A DNA stretch of 5,993 bases from CAMBDR01 sp046597185 (GCA_046597185.1 JBKJLF010000444.1:1-5993); one strand, 5' to 3'. Positions 1 through 5,641 are shown, counted from the first letter of the stretch. The notes: generated by a model not told the origin, from the letters alone. Numbers and translations are program-made.

Positions 1-168
1 GTGGGCGGCGGGACTTGTGTATAAACGTATGGGTATAACCCCGGCCAAGGATGGGTGTTCTTCCAAATGGAGCGCAATCGCCAGAGCGAAAAGAATGCTG
101 ATGATGCCCAGGCAAAAAGCCAGATAGCCGCTAAAGCTGGAAATATTTTTTTCTTGTGTCGTGTTCAT
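1..168 (-). CDS. N-terminal part of an unidentified membrane protein (runs off the left edge)
   Basis: The frame reads leftward from an ATG at 168 and stays open to base 1, giving 56 codons that begin MNTTQEKNISSFSGYLAF. A hydrophobic stretch at about residues 14-34 (rich in L, I, F, A) looks like one transmembrane segment or an uncleaved signal anchor. It is preceded by a short polar N-terminus and followed by a charged HLEEH patch. The start is supported by a GGAG Shine-Dalgarno-like motif 7 nt upstream (minus-strand sequence ACGGAGTCACGTC before the ATG). The gene is divergent from the LD-carboxypeptidase gene and shares its 224-bp intergenic region. I do not recognise the family from so short a piece. 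A loose resemblance to the N-termini of SPFH/band-7 membrane proteins is possible but not demonstrable. That it is a real gene is fairly likely from the start signal plus the membrane segment. Confidence 0.6.
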   Translation of the reverse strand, partial: MNTTQEKNISSFSGYLAFCLGIISILFALAIALHLEEHPSLAGVIPIRLYTSPAAH

Positions 169-232
169 GACGTGACTCCGTATTGAAATGGGAAAAGCTT
201 TTGAAATAATGCTTACATGGTGCGAAAACAGT

Positions 233-284
233 CGATATCCGATACTAAAGTGAGATCTCTGAAATATCTCAGTGATATCGCTTT
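233..284. promoter_or_regulatory. Nested inverted repeats in the divergent intergenic region (possible operator)
   Basis: CGATATC at 233-239 is exactly complementary to GATATCG at 274-280. Inside it, TGAGAT at 251-256 is exactly complementary to ATCTCA at 266-271. The segment 255-276 also reads as two imperfect 11-nt direct copies (ATCTCTGAAAT and ATCTCAGTGAT, 8 of 11 identical). The block lies between two divergent genes, about 50-125 bp upstream of the proposed carboxypeptidase -10. That placement suits a regulator-binding site acting on one or both genes. No T-run follows, so it is not a terminator. The regulator is unknown and AT-rich DNA produces such patterns by chance, so confidence is modest. 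Confidence 0.35.
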
Positions 285-334
285 AATATAAAATGAATCT
301 AAAAGTCAAGAAATTTATTGAATTCGTCGCTTTT

Positions 335-363
335 TTGTTGGTTGGAAGACGATTTGTTATAAT
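335..363 (+). promoter_or_regulatory. Sigma-70-type promoter with extended -10 for the LD-carboxypeptidase gene
   Basis: A perfect TATAAT at 358-363 is preceded by TGT at 355-357, giving the extended -10 sequence TGTTATAAT. A weak -35 hexamer, TTGTTG (335-340), sits at the optimal 17-bp spacing. Transcription would start near 370 and leave a leader of about 23 nt before the GTG start at 393. This is the best-looking promoter in the window. The extended -10 probably compensates for the poor -35. Confidence 0.7.
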
Positions 364-392
364 CGCCTTCTCATTTCAAAGCGAGTTCAAGT

Positions 393-1310
393 GTGAATCC
401 AATCAAATTCCGGGTGATTGCCTGTGGTGCCCTCGTCAAGCAAGCGCAAGTCATGGCAGCGGCTGAGGTGTTGCGCGGCTTGGGCCATGTGGTCTCGTTG
501 GGCGAGCATGTGTTTGCCAGTTATCGCTATTTGGCGGGCACCATTGCCCAGCGCACCGCTGATTTACAAGCCGCTTTGGCCGATCCGGAAGTGGATGCCA
601 TCTGGATTGCGCGCGGTGGTTTTGGTTCCGCGCAACTCATGGCGGGGCTGGATGCCTTGCCTGTCTCAAAGCCGATTATTGGCTATTCCGATAACTGTGT
701 CATTTTGCATGAATTTGCGCGGCGCAATGGCGTGGCGATTCATGGCCCTTGCTTTGAACGCATTGGTGCAACTGAGCCTGATAAAAAACGGCTGGATGAT
801 ATCCATGAAGTATTGAGTTTGATTAATCATTTGCGTTGCGGCCATAAAAATCAAGCCATGGTGCGGCAGTTTGCCGGGCATCAAGTGGCTGGGCCGCTGG
901 TGCATGAGTTGCATGGCAAGGTGACGGGGGGCAATTTGGCCACCATCGTGGCTGTCATGAGCTCGCCCTGGGAACTTGATTGCGAAGACAAGATATTATT
1001 GCTCGAAGATGTGGGCGAAGCCTATTACCGGATCGAGCGCATGTTGCTGCAATTGCAGTTGGCGGGTAAGTTGCAAGGTTTGGTGGCGGTGGGGCTGGGG
1101 GAATTTTTCAATTGCCCACGGCGCGATGTGGCGCACAGCATCGAACAGATTTTCGCAGAATATTTAACACCGCTGGGCATTCCCTTGTTTGCTGGCTTGC
1201 CGTTTGGCCACGGCCTGGTGAATCGCCCGTGGATTTTGCATGAGACTGGCGTTCTGACACAAGCTGGCTTGAGTTTGCAACCGCCGTTGGCCGAATGTGA
1301 CGACGAATAA
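393..1310 (+). CDS. ldcA: LD-carboxypeptidase (peptidase family S66, LdcA/MccF-like)
   Basis: This 305-aa soluble protein has the S66 serine-peptidase layout. Residues 74-81 (ARGGFGSA) and the nucleophile elbow GYSD, with Ser99 at residues 97-100, lie in the N-terminal lobe. They are followed by HGP at 117-119 and the GGNL turn at 179-182. Glu205 in LLLEDVGEAYYRIERM and His273 in PFGHG complete the Ser-Glu-His triad, so the enzyme should be active. The family cleaves the L-D bond that releases the terminal D-Ala from murein tetrapeptides in the cytoplasm during peptidoglycan recycling. Some relatives (MccF) instead detoxify microcin C. Length matches the usual 300-310 aa and no signal peptide is visible. 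The start is GTG: it immediately precedes the first beta strand (KFRVIACG), no in-frame start lies upstream, and a weak GCGAG ribosome site (381-385) is 7 nt away. The gene appears to be transcribed alone. Confidence 0.92.
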   Translation: MNPIKFRVIACGALVKQAQVMAAAEVLRGLGHVVSLGEHVFASYRYLAGTIAQRTADLQAALADPEVDAIWIARGGFGSAQLMAGLDALPVSKPIIGYSDNCVILHEFARRNGVAIHGPCFERIGATEPDKKRLDDIHEVLSLINHLRCGHKNQAMVRQFAGHQVAGPLVHELHGKVTGGNLATIVAVMSSPWELDCEDKILLLEDVGEAYYRIERMLLQLQLAGKLQGLVAVGLGEFFNCPRRDVAHSIEQIFAEYLTPLGIPLFAGLPFGHGLVNRPWILHETGVLTQAGLSLQPPLAECDDE

Positions 1311-1360
1311 AGATGAATGAAGGTGCATGAAGATGAATCAAGGTGCATCAGGATGCGTGA
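1311..1360 (+). repeat. Five degenerate 10-bp tandem units just after the ldcA stop codon
   Basis: The bases directly after the TAA fall into five 10-mers: agatgaatga, aggtgcatga, agatgaatca, aggtgcatca, ggatgcgtga. They fit AGRTGMATSA with few exceptions. Taken as a 20-bp period, copies 1311-1330 and 1331-1350 match at 18 of 20 positions, and both differences are G to C changes at equivalent places. The pattern suggests slippage or duplication with later drift. No function is evident. The units contain repeated ATG triplets in different frames but no convincing gene. Confidence 0.75.
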
Positions 1361-1462
1361 ACCGAAGCCGGGTGTTGCGTTCCGGCCAAGTTGAACCTGA
1401 AAAATCACGGCTTGCTGCCGGGCGAGTGAGGATATTTTTCGTTATTCCGAATCGCATCGTTT

Positions 1463-1493
1463 TACAATAAGCACTTATGATACAGTTGCTGTA
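1463..1493 (+). promoter_or_regulatory. Weak promoter region with a 13-bp inverted repeat upstream of the kinase operon
   Basis: Two -10-like hexamers are visible: TACAAT (1463-1468) and TATGAT (1476-1481). Neither has a good -35 at normal spacing, so the operon promoter is uncertain and may need an activator. The inverted repeat TACAG-TTG-CTGTA (1481-1493) begins at the end of the second hexamer. It could be an operator at the transcription start or a short hairpin in the leader. It lies 62-75 bp upstream of the kinase ATG. It does not match the E. coli LexA spacing. Confidence 0.35.
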
Positions 1494-1555
1494 CCGGGCA
1501 ATCCGCAGGTCAACCCAACCCTTGTTTTCATTGTAGCTAAGGTGCCGAGTTTCTC

Positions 1556-3418
1556 ATGAGTGATCCGAGCGAGGATTTTTTACTGATTGAAGACGACGAC
1601 CCGGTCATTGCCGATGTCGCGCTGCCGCCGCCATGGAATGTATTGGTGGTGGATGATGACGACCAAGTTCATGCGGTAACGCGGCTGGTGTTGCGCAGTT
1701 TCCAATTTCGCGAACGGGGTTTGCGCCTGATCAGTTGCACCTCCGCCCGCGAAGCATTTGAGGTGTTGCAAACTGAACCCGATATTGCCTTGGCTTTGGT
1801 CGATGTGGTCATGGAAACCAAAACCGCCGGGCTGGATTTGGTGCGGCGTATCCGGCAAGAATTAAAAAACCGCACAATACGCCTGATTTTGCGCACCGGT
1901 CAGCCCGGTCATGCTCCCGAGCAAGATGTGGTGAATACCTATGAAATCGATGCCTATATGGCAAAGACGGATATTTCTGCACAAAAATTAAGCACCGCCA
2001 TCGTCGCATCGCTGCGGGCTTATGAATACATTACCGAAATCCAAACCCTCAATGCTGGCCTCGAAGTCTCGGTGGCCGAGCGTACCGCCGAACTGGTGGA
2101 CGCCAACAGCAGCTTGCAGCAAGCCAATGAAGATTTGGCCAATGCGGTGTCGGTATTGCGTTTGATGGGCGATATCGGACGTGAAATTACCGCCAATCTG
2201 GATGCCGAAGCCGTGTTTGATGCCTTGCATCGGCATGTCGGGCGTTTATTGGATGTGCAATTGTTGTCTTTATATCGCACCAATGCCACAGCGAATGCGC
2301 TGGAATTTAGCTTTGCACGTGAAGATGGGCGACCTTTACAAAAAGTTTATATTCCCTTCGATTCACCCACTTCGAACGCGGCCAAGGCTGCGCGTGAACG
2401 GCGCGAACTGTTGATTGAATTGAAGCCGGGGGAAGTGTGCCCGTCGCAAATCCCAGGAACGCGCAATATGCTAACCATGTTATATGCACCGCTGATTGTC
2501 GATCAGCGCTTATTGGGGGTCATGTCGATTCAAACCGATCAAACCGGGGCCTATGGCGAGCGCGAATTATTAATCTTCCGTTCTTTGTGCGCCTATGTGG
2601 CCATTGCGCTGGATAACGCCAATACCTTCCGTCAATTGCAGCAAACCCAACAACAATTGGTGGAACAAGAAAAACTGGCAGCGCTTGGATCATTGGTCGC
2701 GGGGGTGGCGCATGAACTCAATACGCCGCTGGGCAATAGTTTAATGATGGCAAGTGCACTGCAGCAACAGGTGGATACCTTTGTCGATAAATTAAATTCG
2801 CCGATGATGCAGCGCACCGATTTACTCTCGTTTGTGGATGACGTGCAAGAAGCTTCCACCGTAATCGGGCGCAGTATTTCGAGTGCGGCCGATTTGGTGA
2901 GCAGCTTTAAACAGGTGGCGATGGATCGCACCACCGCGCAGCGTCGGGTATTTAATTTGCATCAAACCAGCCACGAAATCATCGCCACCATGACCAATCA
3001 AATTAAAATTGCGGGTCATAGTATCGAGCTGGATATGCCGGAAGACATTTCCATGAACAGTTACCCCGGCCCTTATGGTCAGGTTATTTCCAATTTCATC
3101 AATAATGCCTTGTTGCATGGGTTTGACGGACGCGAGCAAGGCAAGATGCGTTTGTCGGCGCGGCAAGATGCGCCTGAGCGGATTACGATAGAATTTTTTG
3201 ACGATGGGGTTGGCATCAAGGAACCGGACATCAAGCGCATTTTCGACCCCTTCTTTACCACCAAGATGGGGCAGGGCGGCAATGGTTTGGGTTTGTCGAT
3301 CAGCTATAACATTGTTACTTCGCTGCTGAACGGCCATATCAGCGTCGTGAGCGAGCCGGGGCAAGGGACGCGGTTTTTGCTGGACATACCGCTGGTGGCT
3401 CCAATGCAAGTTCATTAG
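1556..3418 (+). CDS. Cytosolic receiver-GAF-histidine kinase (hybrid with N-terminal receiver)
   Basis: This 620-aa protein has no membrane segment. After an acidic lead (residues 1-26) comes a receiver domain (about 28-153). It has the acidic pair D33/D34, phosphoacceptor D83 in LVDVVMET, switch T114 in LRTGQPG and K137, all intact. Its wording (DVVMET, LRTGQPGHAPE) is that of receivers found with DUF3369-type signalling proteins. A coiled-coil linker (about 158-198) leads to a GAF sensor domain (about 203-355), then a second helix and the kinase core. The H-box is VAHELNTPLG with phosphorylated H386. The N-box has N513 and N517, G1 is DDGVGI (D550), the F-box is IFDPFFTTK and G2 is GGNGLGL (574-580). 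It should therefore autophosphorylate. The receiver at the front suggests input from another kinase, and the GAF domain suggests a small-molecule or redox signal, which is not identifiable. An AAGGTG ribosome site lies 11 nt before the ATG. It is the first gene of a three-gene operon. Confidence 0.93.
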   Translation: MSDPSEDFLLIEDDDPVIADVALPPPWNVLVVDDDDQVHAVTRLVLRSFQFRERGLRLISCTSAREAFEVLQTEPDIALALVDVVMETKTAGLDLVRRIRQELKNRTIRLILRTGQPGHAPEQDVVNTYEIDAYMAKTDISAQKLSTAIVASLRAYEYITEIQTLNAGLEVSVAERTAELVDANSSLQQANEDLANAVSVLRLMGDIGREITANLDAEAVFDALHRHVGRLLDVQLLSLYRTNATANALEFSFAREDGRPLQKVYIPFDSPTSNAAKAARERRELLIELKPGEVCPSQIPGTRNMLTMLYAPLIVDQRLLGVMSIQTDQTGAYGERELLIFRSLCAYVAIALDNANTFRQLQQTQQQLVEQEKLAALGSLVAGVAHELNTPLGNSLMMASALQQQVDTFVDKLNSPMMQRTDLLSFVDDVQEASTVIGRSISSAADLVSSFKQVAMDRTTAQRRVFNLHQTSHEIIATMTNQIKIAGHSIELDMPEDISMNSYPGPYGQVISNFINNALLHGFDGREQGKMRLSARQDAPERITIEFFDDGVGIKEPDIKRIFDPFFTTKMGQGGNGLGLSISYNIVTSLLNGHISVVSEPGQGTRFLLDIPLVAPMQVH

Positions 3419-3423
3419 CCAAG

Positions 3424-3433
3424 GCAGCGCTGC
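3424..3433. repeat. 10-bp perfect palindrome between kinase and nuclease genes
   Basis: GCAGCGCTGC lies in the 18-bp gap between the kinase stop codon and the nuclease ATG, ending 3 nt before the ATG. The only Shine-Dalgarno-like bases (AAGG, 3421-3424) run into it. A GC-rich self-complementary element here could dampen initiation or favour coupling with the upstream gene. It could also be chance. Confidence 0.4.
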
Positions 3434-3436
3434 GGC

Positions 3437-4255
3437 ATGGCAAAATTGTTGGCAATTGATGGCATGGCCTTGGTGCGGCGTATTTATGAGGGCACTGAGC
3501 AGACTGGCTCCTCGGAAGCGGAGATTGACGATCATGCCCGGCGTGCCTTGCGCCATATGGCCGCTTCTTTCACCCGTTTATTGAATACCCAAAATGCCAG
3601 CCATGTGTTGTTGGCGTTTGATCACGACGGCCCCACTTGGCGGCATGCACTTTACCCTCAGTACAAAGCACAGCGCGCACCGATGCCAGAAGCCTTGCGC
3701 CGTCATTTACCCGATTTTTACCGTACCCTGCAAGAATGGGGCTTGCATTTACTCATCATTGCCGAGGTGGAGGCCGATGATGTGATTGCCACCGGGGTGT
3801 TGCGCTGGATGCAAGAGCAGCGTGGCCCGGCGGTGATTGCCAGTAGCGATAAAGATTTGCATTGTTTAATCGCGCAGGGTGCGGTGGTGTTGGATCACTT
3901 TAAAAATGAAGTGCGCGACCGCAACTGGGTGGAGCATAAATTTGGCGTGGGGCCGGAATTGTTACCGGATTTATTGGCCCTGGTGGGCGATGCTGCCGAT
4001 AATATTCCCGGCGTATCCAAAATCGGCATGAAAACAGCGGCCAAATTATTGCGCGCCTATGGTAGTCTGGATGCTGTGTTGGCGGGGGCGGGTATTTTGT
4101 CGGATACCATAGGGCAACGCCTGCGCGCGGAGCGCGAGAAGTTGAATTTATCGCGGCAACTAGTACAATTGAAAACGGATGTCACCTTGGGCGTGAGTTG
4201 GAGCAAGTTGGCGTGGCAGGTTGGAGCGGAAGGGATGGGAGGTGTATCGTGTTAA
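3437..4255 (+). CDS. xni: Xni/ExoIX-like 5'-3' exonuclease or flap endonuclease
   Basis: This 272-aa protein matches the stand-alone 5'-nuclease family (PIN-like 5'-3' exonuclease domain plus H3TH). Metal-site acidic residues are visible at D8 (LLAIDG), D62 (LLAFDHDG), E112/D114/D115 (EVEADD), D138/D140 (SSDKDL) and D185/D188 (GDAADN). The H3TH DNA-binding element is at about 182-205 (GDAADNIPGVSKIGMKTAAKL). WRH (68-70) and YKAQRAPMPEAL (76-87), plus LVRRI near the N-terminus, resemble E. coli ExoIX in particular. As I recall its sequence, ExoIX lacks the GDxxDN acids that this protein keeps, so this one may bind the full metal set. The family cuts 5' flaps or single-stranded 5' ends in DNA repair and Okazaki processing. 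No polymerase domain follows. The ATG at 3437 directly precedes beta strand 1, with a poor ribosome site. The last 7 bp overlap the next gene. Its position between a kinase and a receiver gene is unusual. Confidence 0.88.
   Translation: MAKLLAIDGMALVRRIYEGTEQTGSSEAEIDDHARRALRHMAASFTRLLNTQNASHVLLAFDHDGPTWRHALYPQYKAQRAPMPEALRRHLPDFYRTLQEWGLHLLIIAEVEADDVIATGVLRWMQEQRGPAVIASSDKDLHCLIAQGAVVLDHFKNEVRDRNWVEHKFGVGPELLPDLLALVGDAADNIPGVSKIGMKTAAKLLRAYGSLDAVLAGAGILSDTIGQRLRAEREKLNLSRQLVQLKTDVTLGVSWSKLAWQVGAEGMGGVSC
4237..4243 (+). promoter_or_regulatory. Strong ribosome binding site that fixes the receiver-protein start
   Basis: GGGAGGT lies 5 nt before the GTG at 4249, inside the nuclease coding sequence. 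It is the strongest Shine-Dalgarno sequence in the operon. It decides for the GTG start over the in-frame TTG at 4198, which would add 17 residues encoded entirely within the nuclease gene. Confidence 0.8.
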
Positions 4256-4698
4256 AGGCAATCGTACTGGATGGAAACGCAATTACGCGGGATTTATTGC
4301 ATCAGGTGTTGGCCAATGGTGGGCATCAGGTGGTGGGCGATTGCAGTTCTGCTTCGCAAGGTTTGGCCTTAATCATTAAGAATCAACCGCATTTTGTCTG
4401 TGTTGAGCGCAAGATGTTGGAAGAAAACGTGCAATTTTTGCAGCGCATCCAGCAAGCTTTACCCAAGGGGCTGATTTTTATGGTATGCAGTCAGTTGGAC
4501 GCCAAAACCTTGCAAGAATATATGGCGCTGGGGGTGCATGGTTTTATCATTAAACCGTTTAACACTGGGGCGGTGCTCAGTACCATTAAAAATGCGATTT
4601 TAAATTTGATCAAGCGGCAGCAAGCGAAGGGGGCAGAGTCTGCTGCACCTGAGGCGGCGGGTGATGCTGCTGGCACTGGCAGCACACCCGGTGAATAA
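4249..4698 (+). CDS. Stand-alone pseudo-receiver protein with Glu at the phosphoacceptor position
   Basis: This 149-aa protein has a CheY-like receiver fold over residues 1-122. It opens with LKAIVLDGNAITRDLL and keeps the switch-lysine motif IIKPF (K102, P103). Ungapped alignment with CheY around FMVCSQ...GFIIKPF spans 28 positions and puts Cys80 at the usual Thr/Ser. Aligning FVCVERKM with CheY FVISDWNM puts Glu53 at the phosphoacceptor Asp. The first acidic pair is also reduced to one residue (D8, then G9). The protein is therefore unlikely to accept phosphate normally, and D-to-E may mimic the active state. Residues 126-149 form an Ala/Gly/Glu/Pro-rich tail with no DNA-binding output domain. 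The start is GTG, overlapping the nuclease stop codon by 7 bp, which suggests translational coupling. It probably works by protein-protein contact, perhaps with the kinase or nuclease; the partner is an inference. Confidence 0.85.
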   Translation: MLKAIVLDGNAITRDLLHQVLANGGHQVVGDCSSASQGLALIIKNQPHFVCVERKMLEENVQFLQRIQQALPKGLIFMVCSQLDAKTLQEYMALGVHGFIIKPFNTGAVLSTIKNAILNLIKRQQAKGAESAAPEAAGDAAGTGSTPGE

Positions 4699-4738
4699 GG
4701 CGGTTGTTTATTTTTCCGTTTAGTTCTTTTCAAACGCC
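4699..4738. terminator. Possible weak bidirectional terminator between convergent genes
   Basis: GGCGGTTG (4699-4706) can pair with CAAACGCC (4731-4738) with a single G-A mismatch. They enclose a 24-nt T-rich loop that contains TTTATTTTT (4707-4715). It spans the 21-bp gap between two convergent genes and the last codons of the DUF1499 gene. The loop is long and no T-run follows the stem, so this is not a classical intrinsic terminator. Confidence 0.2.
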
Positions 4739-5229
4739 GCGCGGATTTTTTCCAGCCGTGCGCGATTGGCCCCAAAATCTTTGCGTCCCAGGCGTGAGGC
4801 CGAGCGCATATGAATCTCGCCCTTGGGCGCATCCATGACAAATTCCACATCATCGACAAATTTCAACATCTTGGATTGAAATTCAGCATATAAATAATCT
4901 GGCTGCACGTTGATGATGGTGGCACCTTCGGAATCGACCACCACTTTTTGCAAGCGGCCAAAGGCTTCAACCGGGTCGCCGGTAAATTTGAGGGGGGCGA
5001 TTAGGTGGTAATCGGTATGCGGGTGTTGGGCGGCCTGGCTGCTGACCACATTCTCGGAGGTGGCACCGGGTGCTTTCAAAACATGGTTGGGCGCACCAAG
5101 ATCAGCAGGGCGCTTGCCATGCAACAGGCCAGCCTGGCCAGCGATTAAAATCAAAATTGGGAGGGTGATGAGGACGATGGCGATGATTTTGGCGATTTTT
5201 TTCATTTGGGTTTTTTGGGTAAGTTGCAT
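4720..5229 (-). CDS. DUF1499 family protein with N-terminal membrane anchor
   Basis: Up to 169 aa. One hydrophobic segment (about residues 12-32, KIIAIVLITLPILILIAG) anchors or exports the protein. The remainder carries the DUF1499 signatures: IAPLKFTGDPVEAF (77-90), YLYAEFQSK (112-120), KFVDDVEF (123-130) and, near the C-terminus, IHMRSASRLGRKDFGANRAR (139-158). The GQAGLLHGKRPADLG motif just after the membrane segment is also usual for the family. The biochemical role is unknown. Two starts are possible: ATG at 5229 or ATG at 5205 (MKKIAKII). The second gives a more typical N-terminus, but neither has a Shine-Dalgarno sequence. An in-frame TGA lies just upstream of 5229. The gene is convergent with the kinase-nuclease-receiver operon and lies downstream of the truncated receiver ORF on the same strand. 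Confidence 0.88.
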   Translation of the reverse strand: MQLTQKTQMKKIAKIIAIVLITLPILILIAGQAGLLHGKRPADLGAPNHVLKAPGATSENVVSSQAAQHPHTDYHLIAPLKFTGDPVEAFGRLQKVVVDSEGATIINVQPDYLYAEFQSKMLKFVDDVEFVMDAPKGEIHMRSASRLGRKDFGANRARLEKIRAAFEKN

Positions 5230-5290
5230 TAGTCAAAGGGGTTTTCTACTCAAGTGCGCATTGTGCTGCCATTTCGCGCTTTGTTACTGA

Positions 5291-5572
5291 TCACTGCGGG
5301 CTATTATAACCGCGTCGTTTGGCCTCGGTTGCGGTGCCTGTCAGTACAATCACCTTGGCGTGGCTGGCTTTGATTTCGTCTATATCGTCGAAACCCGATT
5401 CATTATCCGGAAAATCGAGATCAATAATTACCGCGTCAAACTGTGTGGATTGTAGTTGCTCGCGCAACTGTAGACCCGTTGCGGCGTAATGCAAATCAAA
5501 CGTGTCACCAATCTGCATGCGGATACCGTCAAATACAACTTCGTGATCATCAAAAACAAGAACTTTTTGCAT
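5291..5572 (-). pseudogene. Truncated response-regulator receiver domain
   Basis: The 93-codon frame starts MQKVLVFDDHEVVFDGIRMQ and has the acidic pair D8/D9, phosphoacceptor D51 in AVIIDLDFP and switch T78 in VIVLTGT. It then ends after ATEAKRRGYNSPQ with a TGA, inside helix 4. The beta5 strand with its invariant lysine and the last helix are missing, as is any output domain. A complete receiver is about 120 aa, and NarL/LuxR-type regulators with this DDHEVV opening are about 200-220 aa. Reading through the stop or shifting frame before the DUF1499 start gives no recognisable remainder, so the 3' part seems to have been deleted rather than frameshifted. The ATG start has no good ribosome site. 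It could still make a small protein, but it would lack a key residue for receiver switching. Most likely it is a gene remnant. Confidence 0.65.
5303..5308 (-). promoter_or_regulatory. Candidate -10 box for the DUF1499 gene inside the truncated receiver ORF
   Basis: On the minus strand the sequence GGTTATAATAGC contains a perfect TATAAT. It would place a transcription start near 5296 and give a leader of about 67 nt before the ATG at 5229. No recognisable -35 occurs at 16-17 bp (AACCGA/CAACCG). The hexamer lies in the Gly-Tyr-Asn-Ser codons at the end of the receiver ORF, so it may simply be coding sequence. Confidence 0.35.
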
Positions 5573-5641
5573 GATGGGGTCATTTATATGGAAGTGAGTG
5601 CTGTTGGTTGGCAGGGGCGCGTGCTAGTAGTGCTGGGCACA

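Noticed and set aside
1025..1408. Minus-strand open frame of 127 codons opposite ldcA
   Set aside because: It is antisense to the ldcA catalytic region and has a Cys/Ser/Asn-rich composition with no domain, so it is a shadow of the real gene.
1408..1421. CGGC-TTGCT-GCCG hairpin after ldcA as a terminator
   Set aside because: The stem is only about 4 bp and is followed by GGGCGAGTGAGG, with no T-run.
1327..1470. A 47-codon plus-strand frame (MKMNQGASGCVNRSR...) starting in the tandem repeat
   Set aside because: There is no recognisable family and no proper ribosome site, since its AAGG is only a few nt from the ATG within the repeat. It is consistent with a chance frame in intergenic DNA.
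1481..1493. LexA/SOS box at TACAGTTGCTGTA
   Set aside because: The order and spacing do not match the CTG-N10-CAG LexA operator.
2822..3556. A 244-codon open frame on the minus strand opposite the kinase and the nuclease start
   Set aside because: It lies antisense to well-supported kinase motifs (N, G1, F and G2 boxes), shows no recognisable domain, and is His/Arg/Gln-rich as expected for a mirror frame of this codon usage.
4198..4248. In-frame TTG start giving a 166-aa receiver protein
   Set aside because: The extra 17 residues overlap the nuclease gene and precede the natural first beta strand. The GGGAGGT site points to the GTG at 4249.
4665..4715. TGCTG/CAGCA hairpin near the end of the receiver gene followed by TTTATTTTT
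   Set aside because: The stem is 5 bp, inside coding sequence, and more than 20 nt from the T-rich stretch, so it does not form an intrinsic terminator.
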